Assembly (NCBI RefSeq): GCF_030247195.1
Contig: NC_080671.1
Span: 95,119,870 to 95,183,869 of the forward strand
Source: Topomyia yanbarensis
Lineage: Eukaryota; Arthropoda; Insecta; Diptera; Culicidae
Length of the DNA: 64,000 nt
Reading direction: 5' to 3'
A program made the position numbers and the translations under genes. Positions 56,914 to 64,000 of this stretch are shown piece by piece. The notes under the pieces were generated by a model. The model searched no databases. It saw only the letters and a program-made list of their open reading frames with translations, and was not told the origin of the DNA. Each line of letters begins with the position of its first letter. The stretch's first letter is position 1.

Positions 56914-58782
56914 TCTCAAAAACGAATTCAGCGTACCGAAATTACATAAAACCGTCCTATTTGAACCGCTACGGTAAAATTTTGACCCACCTTTTGTTCT
57001 AAGTGGTGCCACTGTGGTTGCGCCGTTGTGTAAGTAGTATAGAAAAATTCCAATAAAGAATAAATAAAACAAAAAGAGAAAACTGAAAAAATATATGATA
57101 TAAAACGATTAAAGAAGAAAGGAAGTTACAAAAATTACGAAAAAAGAGGGAAAATAAAATAAAAGATATACAGCAAAAAGTAAGAAATATTGAAAATATT
57201 GCTATAAGAACAGAGGGCAAAGCACAGAAACGGTCACGGAAAGAAGAATAACTGAAAATGAAAAGCAAGAAAATAAATATTTAGCAAGAAATGAATACAT
57301 TTAGAAAAAAAACTGAAGAAAAGGACACAAAAGAAAACTCCATACAGAAGAGGAGAAGTTGTAAAGGTTAAAATGCGCAGCAAAACGGGAAAAGCGATAA
57401 AAAAAATTTCATCTAATAGGCCCCAAGTTGATGGTAGTTTTTTAAGAGATAAAATTTTGTTCAGGTTAGGTGTTTTGACACAATTAGCTTAATCCAATTA
57501 TTTTCTCTTGTGGGAGCAAATGTTGCTTACGAAAAATAAAGCAGCAAGAAAATGAAAAATATAATCACAATATATACGCGAACGGAGGTCTTAGTGGAAT
57601 GTACGTAATGTTTCAACGGTTTTCTTCCATTTAATTCCACTATGTATAAAGTGGAATTAAATGGAAGAAAACCTTTGAAAAATATAATAACAAGAAAACG
57701 AAAGGAATATAAGGAAAATGAGAAAGCAAGAAATAAGGACTAAAAATTAAAATAATTAAGATAAAAGAAGTAAAGAAAGAAGGAAAAAAATAACAGAATA
57801 AATATAAATGAGTGAAAAAGAAAAGCGAAAAAATAACTGAAAAACAAAAGAAAAAATGGTAAAGGTAAAAATGAGTAGAAAACGGAAAAAATAAAATAAT
57901 GAAATAATGCGACGCGATGAAATAATTTTTTTTATCTAGGGGACCCCAAGTTGATGGTAGTCGCTGATGGGACAAATTCTAAACACAAAAATAAAACTTT
58001 GTCTAGGTTAGGTGTTGTGCCATAATTAGCTTAATCCTATTACTAAATTTAGGACTACTACTTCCATTTGGGAGTAAATATTGCTTAAGAAAAATAAAGT
58101 AAAGTAAATAAGGAGAAAGAATGGAAATAGTTAAAACAGAAGAATTAAAATAGGTACGGAAAAGAAATAATAAACTAAATGGAAATGAGTGAAAAATAAC
58201 AAAAAAATAATTAGAAAAATAAACAAAATAAAGGGAGACAGGAAGAAAAAGAAGAAGCATACGGAAAAGGCAGAAGAAAAGTAATAAGAACATAACATTA
58301 TGAAGAAAAAATGTTAGAGTAATGGGAAAAATTATCCCAAATAAGAAAACAATTAAATGGGAGGGGAAAAAAATTTAAAATAAAAGTGGAGAAGAACAAG
58401 GGACAATGAAAATGAATAATAAATAAAGAAAAAATAAAAAATTCAGAATGTGATAGTGAAAAAGACATGAAAAATCAAGAAATATAAAAGAAAATAATAA
58501 TAGAAACGGACTCAGGAAAAAGAACACAAAAGTAAAAAAATACCGGAAAAATGAAATATTACCGATAAAAATTAACTACGAGAAAAAGAATAAAAGAAAA
58601 TATAAGAGAAGTTAGGGAAATAAAAAAGCAGAAAAATGTTAGAAGGACAAGGAAGGAAAAGAGAAAACTAAAAACGGATAATTTAAAACGAAAACGAGAA
58701 AATTTATAGAAAGACGCTCTCAAGAGAAAAAAATTGGAGACAACAAAAAACTGAATTAAAAACAATGAACATGAATCACATT
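56914..58782 (+). repeat. segmental duplication, unit 2
   Basis: Copy of 54366-56264, including the transposon terminus (CACTGTG at 57010-57016) and its GCGCCGTTGTGTAAGTAG flank. So the duplication followed that insertion. Differs by small indels, a missing ~55 bp near 57350, and an extra 112-bp hairpin at 57566-57677. Confidence 0.9.
57566..57677. mobile_element. 112-bp hairpin insertion with 11-bp direct repeats
   Basis: AAAAATATAAT flanks it (57555-57565 and 57678-57688); unit 1 of the duplication has the empty site. It contains a perfect hairpin with about 24-bp arms (GGTTTTCTTCCATTTAATTC ... its complement) around a ~10-base loop at about 57620-57674. Confidence 0.85.
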
Positions 58783-58950
58783 GCTTCACGCGTGAGTGAA
58801 TTCATGAATGAAATATGACAATAACACTTAAAAAAATTAGGAAAACCGTGACTATGCTCCTAAAATCATGAACATGAATCACAATACTCTGCAAGAAAAA
58901 TTTGATAATAAGCTCTTGAATAAAATATCACTATACCCGAGAAAATTCTC

Positions 58951-59114
58951 ATGGGTTCAAACGCCATATAACCCCACAAAACACCACGAAAATGGTCCGC
59001 ACAACCATCAAAACACCATAGAATGGTCTCAAAAATCCATAAATATACAAAAAAAACAGTTTTATATGGGATCTTTCGGACCATGGTGGTGGTGTTTTTA
59101 TGGGTTGAACCCAT
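58951..59114. mobile_element. 164-bp MITE with ATGGGTTCAA ends
   Basis: ATGGGTTCAAACGCCATA ... TATGGGTTGAACCCAT are inverted ends. Inner CACCACGAAAATGGTCCG and CGGACCATGGTGGTGGTG also pair. The two opposite open frames over it are palindrome artefacts. Confidence 0.7.
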
Positions 59115-59159
59115 ATCGAACACTATCAAATCTCCTGAAATCATAAACATCGTCCAATT

Positions 59160-59440
59160 CTTGATGAATACAAATCAGTGTATCCCCAAATCATGAATTA
59201 TAACCATGAGAAAAACTAAAGATATTCAGGACACAATCACAGCAATGCTACCAAACTTTTGAGTGTAACGCCATGTATTTTTTTCGTGAACTAATTTTGT
59301 AGAAACACAAATTGATTCCTGAATACGAGGTTTATCATTCATTATTTCTAGAGCTTGATCACGATTTTCGCAAATGGACCGTATTACGAAATCGTGATTT
59401 TTTTTCATGACTTTTTGAAGTTTTTTCCGTGTTTTTTTAT
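59160..59440 (-). repeat. dispersed repeat family D, copy 3
   Basis: The reverse complement carries CACGGAAAAAACTTC, AATCACGATTTCGT, AAACCTCGTATTCAGGAATC and TACATGGCGTTACACTC, as in copies at 15345 and 26276. Confidence 0.7.
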
Positions 59441-59469
59441 CTACAAAAAATTAACTATGATTTCAGTGT

Positions 59470-59815
59470 TGGATTTTTGTTTTTCTAATTCATCAACTTG
59501 GAGCCTGTTGGACGATAAATCTAAGCTAGTGCTTTTTGGGAATAAACTTTGCGTGTCTTCGGGCGTTTGGTATCCAAGCAACAAAAAAACAATAGTTTGT
59601 TTTCGCTTCTGTGCTGGCTTCCCCAGACATCAGTTTGCTTTATTGCCATTTTACACATAACTTTCCCATGTATGTAAGAAATCCCATAGAACATGAGACA
59701 TTTATGCGTATAGCGGTAGTTTACACACATTGTGCCACTGTTTGGATACAGTGTCTAACTGGTTCCAATTTGGTATTAGTTTGGGTTCATCGCCCAACTA
59801 TCCCCAAGTTGTTGC
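59470..59815 (+). pseudogene. possible LINE RNase H remnant
   Basis: Frames reading HCATVWIQCLTGSNLVLVWVH (about 59730-59790) recall the HxxVWxC(I/L)xxL ... LVWVPGH region of R1-like RNase H. Upstream, LDDKSKLVLFG recalls RT-thumb text. No catalytic set can be shown. Confidence 0.3.
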
Positions 59816-59849
59816 CAGTTATTGAAAGCTGTATCGTGGAGTGCGCAGT

Positions 59850-60670
59850 AAAGGACAGTTTGGCAGATTCATGTCCTTTGGAACAAAATGGACAGAATTG
59901 GCTTCATACCACTCCAGTACACTTTTAGAATAGTGGCATGATGCCAAATCTGGCCAAAATAGCAGAGCTTCGTCGTGCTGCTGCAAGAACGGCAAAAGGT
60001 GTTTCTCGAGGCACTCAGATTTGTAAATCTCGCCATTTACTGTGCCTTTTGTCACGAAAGGCTCACTCCTCAGTCCGCAAGAGCAGATGGCCTGCCAATT
60101 GAGATATTTGGAGGCGAACTTCGACATTTTCTTCTTCATAAATTTGTTGTCCACATAGAACTTGCTCTTGCCGGTGACAAACTCCAACCCCGGAATTTGC
60201 TTAAAATCGGCTTTTATATATGTTTCGTCGTCCATCACACAACAGCCATATTTTGTCAGCATTTTCTCGTAGAGCTTCCGTGCCCGAGTTTTAGCCGTCG
60301 ATTGTTGCCGCTCATCGCGGTTTGGGAAGTTCTGTACCTTATATGTATGTAGTCCAGCTCTCTTCTTTGCATTCTGGACGTAGCTCTGCGACATGCCGAT
60401 CTTTTTAGCCAAATCACGGCTTGAGACGTTGGGATTTGCTTTAACCATCCGCTTCACCTTTCCCTCCGTCTTTTTGTTCTCCGGTCCCGGTTTTCTTCCA
60501 GCTCCTTTGCCGTGGTCCAACGTCAACCGCTCCTGGAACCGCTTCAACACTCTGGAGACGGTTGAATGGTGAATGTTCAACATTTTTCCCAACTGCCGGT
60601 GTGACATGTCAGGAAATTCCAGGTGTTTGGAAAGAATTTGTTCTCTCGACTCGCGTTGGTTCACCTCCAT
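59850..60670 (-). pseudogene. mariner/IS630-type transposase, C-terminally truncated
   Basis: Start chosen at ATG 60670 (MEVNQRESREQIL); the open frame extends upstream to 60802 without an ATG. Residues 1-110 hold two helix-turn-helix regions (MSHRQLGKMLNIHHSTVSRV and VSSRDLAKKIGMSQSYVQ) linked by a GRKPGPENKK basic loop. The DDE core follows: CCVMDDETYIKAD (first Asp), LNWQAICSCGLRS, LFWPDLASCHYSK (second Asp), ANSVHFVPKDMNLPNCP. The third acidic residue, normally in an ELRPIE-type motif, is lost where the sequence changes to unrelated DNA. The element's own end (AGGGCGAACACGAATTTATT, minus strand) lies at about 60800-60821, next to TA. Long, uninterrupted, probably recent, but inactive. Confidence 0.85.
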
Positions 60671-60835
60671 TTTCGTTGAATCGAAAAACACGTCATCGAG
60701 TTTGACAGCATGTAAACAATACACATCAATGAGAAAGTGTGCAAAATTTGGTTGATTTTTACCCAATGGTATAAAAGTTATGCTCTTTTGAATGTGTCGC
60801 AATAAATTCGTGTTCGCCCTTTAGTCAGCAAAAAC

Positions 60836-61036
60836 ATGTGTCGGACTAACATTCCTTACCTTTCCTGCTGCGAGCTACTTTCGGGCCTGGTCGGTGCCGT
60901 CATTGATCGATCAGTAACTTGGGACTACCAGGAGCTACACACTGAAAGATGATGTGTTACTCCTAGGCAATATCACATATCAATTGTATGTGTAATTTCA
61001 GCAACGTCGGAGTAGCAACCAGGGTGGTTGCACGAA
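60836..61036 (+). mobile_element. SINE 3' half (family of 1457-2000)
   Basis: GTCGGACTAACATTCCTTAC, GACTACCAGGAGCTACACAC, TGAAAGATGATGTGTTACTC and GGAGTAGCAACCAGGGTGG match the 3' half of the SINE. The pol III head is missing, as in 5'-truncated insertions. Confidence 0.75.
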
Positions 61037-61109
61037 CTCAAGAATTACCCCACAATCAAAGAACCGCAACGGTCGAGATCCGGTTGTAACTGCTTCGTTG
61101 TGTGAAAAA

Positions 61110-61465
61110 AACAATTGATGGTCAATTTGCATCAACTGATGATCCAGCATGAAGATACCTGTGCTCAACAACACATAAAGCTAGCAGCATCAAATTAAAA
61201 GGTGTGTTAATGCAAATTACCGGTGATAACCGTCGGCGAAACCGTACATCGCGGAAATCCAAGTTCGTTAAGTTTCCTCGACAAACCATCCGGTGAAAAG
61301 GTTCCATAAATGTGGTGACAGCACACTACCTTGAGGACATCCGCACGCAATCAGTTTTCTAATCTCTAACGTGTCTTGACGATCAGATATCGGTTGCTTT
61401 GTCACATTTTTGTTCTGTTTGGTAGTAAAACCTGCTTGGCTCCTAAAGAACAAAGCAAGCAAAAA
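61110..61465 (-). pseudogene. R1-like reverse transcriptase fragment
   Basis: Minus-strand frames read RKLIACGCPQGSVLSPHLWNL (the PQGxxLSPxLW motif) and, after frame changes, LNELGFPRCTVSP, then INTPFNLMLLALCVVEHR-YLHAG, matching the usual order palm-to-thumb. The YADD-type site is destroyed. Probably related to the relics at 6300 and 46590, whose RT cores are missing. Confidence 0.65.
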
Positions 61466-61479
61466 AGTGGCTATTTATG

Positions 61480-63440
61480 AAAACGAAAAAAATTCTATAC
61501 CTTTAGCATATCATCATAAAAAGCAAAAAGTAGTACACTGACAATGCTTCGTTAGTGATAAGGCAGCGAAAAAAAAACTTTTTTTCCGTTTTCGTAGATA
61601 ACTGCATTATGAGGCATTCTCAGGCCTCGATGATTGTTTAAATAGTTCCGTTATTGAAAGTCCTGGATATGGCCATCTTCAATAACAGAAGTATTCTTTC
61701 GGGTCACGCGAAACATTAAAAATAAGTCAGCGATCTTTTCAGAAGAGAATGTTTCGCTGCGATTGGTTCAAATCCATTAAGTTTCCAAAAATAATATCCT
61801 TTCCGCTACAATCCTGCAACAAAATTGCTAAAAATAGGTTTTTGTTGAAGTTTTTCGTATTTATAGAAAGTTTTGCATCGAAATACAATAGTACTTCAAC
61901 TATAAAAATCTGGGTAACAACGAAACCTATTTTTATGTCGCTTGATCAAATAATCGATAAAATGTAATTTCTGTTGGCATTACAATATTTTTCATACCAC
62001 AAATATGATAACTCTCATTGAAACATTAGCACTAGTGCCCGTCACTAGATGGCATCATACAATCATAACGCAAAGGTTGATCGCAAAAATAAATTCTAAA
62101 ACCGCAGTAGTGTTATTGTTTTAACTGACACTTTATATACGATTACATTATCACTTTCTTCTTACACTACGTAAAACCCTAGCTTGGGGGAACATTTTTT
62201 TTTGTAATAAATGCTCTAAGTAGAATGGCGGTTGCTCTGTATGCAATCTACGCAATTTCACGCAGCCGGTATTCACAACATCAGCAGTTAAGATCCCCCG
62301 CAAAAAGCCAAACTTATCAAATTGCTCTCGGTGTGCTATGTAATTCGGAACCCCTCTTAAGTCTTAAGTTGAGTAAGTTCCAAATGGCGGAATGCCGGAA
62401 CAGCTAAGATGGAAAGGGGAAATATAAAATATTTTGCTTACCCAATTATTTACATTCGTTCTGAGGAGGGTTCAGGTACCGCTACTCGTCAAGCCTAGGG
62501 GGATTCGAAAAGACGATAATCCGATACGCTGTCTCCTGCAAGCAAAGCAAAGACGCCAGGGAGTAGGCCATTTTTGATTAATTCTATACACGTGGCAGGA
62601 TGCCAGGAAGGCAGACAGGAGATCGCAACCGGGATCGATAAACACAGTCGTCTTGATTCAGGTTCGGGTGTGTGATTTTGCCAGTAAGCAGATACGGAAG
62701 GTTCTCCGAACAGAAACTGGTGTACAGATTTATTGCTATCATCTGCTGCTAACTTGCTAGCGAATCAAAAGCAATTTTCAAAAGCTACCCGGAATTTTGC
62801 AAATATACGCAAAAGCCCGCATTTGATATATATTCGACTCCCAGTGTCAGTGACACTTCACACATTCCCTCTGCCGTAGTTCATGGATGTGTACGTCAAA
62901 ATGGAATAGATGAAAAATCAAATGAGCCCGGCCTCATATTAATGACTCCGGAGGTTTATTTATGTTGGAACATATAACCATTATTGCTGATAGCTTATGA
63001 ACCCATTAAGGGCCAAATTATGAAATTGTTTGCGACACGGAAATACTCCATCCGCGCTCGGTTTTCGGCACATCACCCAACAGCACATTTCTGGGTAGCA
63101 CGAGACAACGAAGGTGGAACACACGTGTCAGCACGCAAACATTATTGTGGTTTTTGCTTGAGGTGAAATTGAATCAGGTTCTATCCTCGGCTGGTGTCAA
63201 AATGTTAGACTCACGTTCAGTTTCGGGAAGGCTATAGCATATCGTCGAATTATTGATTTTAAATTTGATTTTTATTTTTTATTTACAAGATACAATTTAT
63301 TCTAGGTACAACAACGAATATTGAAGAGATCAAATTATTCAAGGGTTTAACCGGATATGACAATTTCTGATGATGCTAGAAAGTTCAAAGTATTTTAGAC
63401 TACACGTTTCTCAGGTGTAGAAGATTCGTAAAGAGTGGCT
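61480..63440. other. no gene recognised
   Basis: Short frames at 61749-61967, 62225-62407 and 62984-63166 have no domain. The region 62460-63200 is less AT-rich and may be unique host sequence. Confidence 0.4.
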
Positions 63441-63449
63441 CATCAAGTC

Positions 63450-63900
63450 GTCAAATGAAAGGTACAACGTTCCCATAGGCTGCTACTGAATTTCATTCAA
63501 TTCTGACTTCTGGTTCCAGAGTTACGGGTTGAAAATGCGATCACGCATTAAATTATCATATAAATTCGTATCAGCATGTTATTTAAAAGATGCAAAATCT
63601 CATAAAATGTTGCTTGGATTTATATTTTCAGCTCACTGGTTTCCAATCAAATCCACATTGACCACTTTGGACACCTTCGGCAGTACCGGAAGCTTCGGGA
63701 AAGTGTCGGAATTCCTGAATTGAATTCGCATCTGCTTCTCAGAAATGTCTGACACGTTTTTCTCGAATTTAGTCTAGCTATAGCTATAGCATCCCCCATT
63801 AACTGCTATTAATCCATTGGAATCGGAGTTCTGGTTACGGGTTCAAGTATGCGGTCACATGTGAAATTCCCATATAAACCATTTTAATCATTATATCTAA
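63450..63900 (+). repeat. mosquito-type dispersed repeat, related to 13477-14040
   Basis: AAATGAAAGGTACAACGTTC, CCATAGGCTGCTACTGAATT and GAGTTACGGGTTGAAAATGC match 13675-13760. A second diverged stretch at about 63815-63885 (GGTTACGGGTTCAAG, GCGGTCACATGTGAAATTCC) suggests two units. Confidence 0.65.
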
Positions 63901-64000
63901 ATGATGCAAAACTAAATAAAATGAGTTCTAAATTGCTTGTAATTGTTGGTCCAGATCAGTAATTGCAAATAATAGGCGTTATGACCACATTAAGTACCGC

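Noticed and set aside
54471..58789. Several hydrophobic Phe/Ser/Leu-rich minus-strand frames resembling membrane proteins
   Set aside because: Composition artefact of A/G-rich plus-strand DNA; the same frames recur in both duplicated blocks without conserved starts.

Overview
This is eukaryotic, AT-rich, intron-free-looking DNA that is almost entirely transposable elements, their relics, and tandem repeats. No ordinary host gene, tRNA, rRNA or CRISPR array could be supported. The mix (non-LTR retrotransposons with zinc-knuckle ORF1 and APE-RT-RNase H ORF2, IS630/mariner-type transposases, tRNA-derived SINEs, a TTAA-flanked piggyBac-like MITE, and many small hairpin MITEs) points to a culicine mosquito, most likely Aedes. 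That identification is inference from family content, not a database match.

Layout. 1-8.5 kb: inverted repeat arms around a tRNA-derived SINE and a 7-bp minisatellite, a dispersed 'AATCTGTGA' repeat, an R1-like LINE relic and a second SINE. 8.5-15 kb: anonymous DNA, a 1.6 kb T-rich strand, GC-rich patches, a perfect 38-bp-arm hairpin and a tiny hairpin element. 15.7-20.4 kb (minus): a broken CR1/Jockey-group LINE. 20.7-21.2 kb and 27.3-28.5 kb: two arrays of the same 17-bp minisatellite in opposite orientations. Between them lie a mariner-like element with clear terminal repeats and several nested MITEs. 32.4-32.9 kb: a piggyBac-like MITE. 34.2-40.6 kb (plus): the best preserved element, a full-length I-group LINE with a perfect 13-bp target duplication, intact ORF1, and ORF2 broken by one T-run frameshift. 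42.6-43.5 kb (minus): an orphan LINE ORF1.

44.8-58.8 kb is the most structured part. Two inverted copies of a DNA transposon end in CACAGTG (Transib/RSS-like) with 5-bp target duplications. The larger copy is inserted in a SINE, carries a roughly 2.2 kb palindrome and a 62-bp hairpin insertion, and its right end was later copied in a roughly 1.9 kb segmental duplication of purine-rich DNA. 59-64 kb: a C-terminally truncated mariner transposase (minus), SINE and R1-like RT fragments, and another mosquito-type repeat.

The proteins here are for element mobility: endonuclease and reverse transcriptase for LINEs (which probably also moved the SINEs), and DDE transposases for the mariners. No functional pathway links them. 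The biological interest lies in insertion chronology and in inverted or satellite structures that could yield double-stranded or small RNAs.
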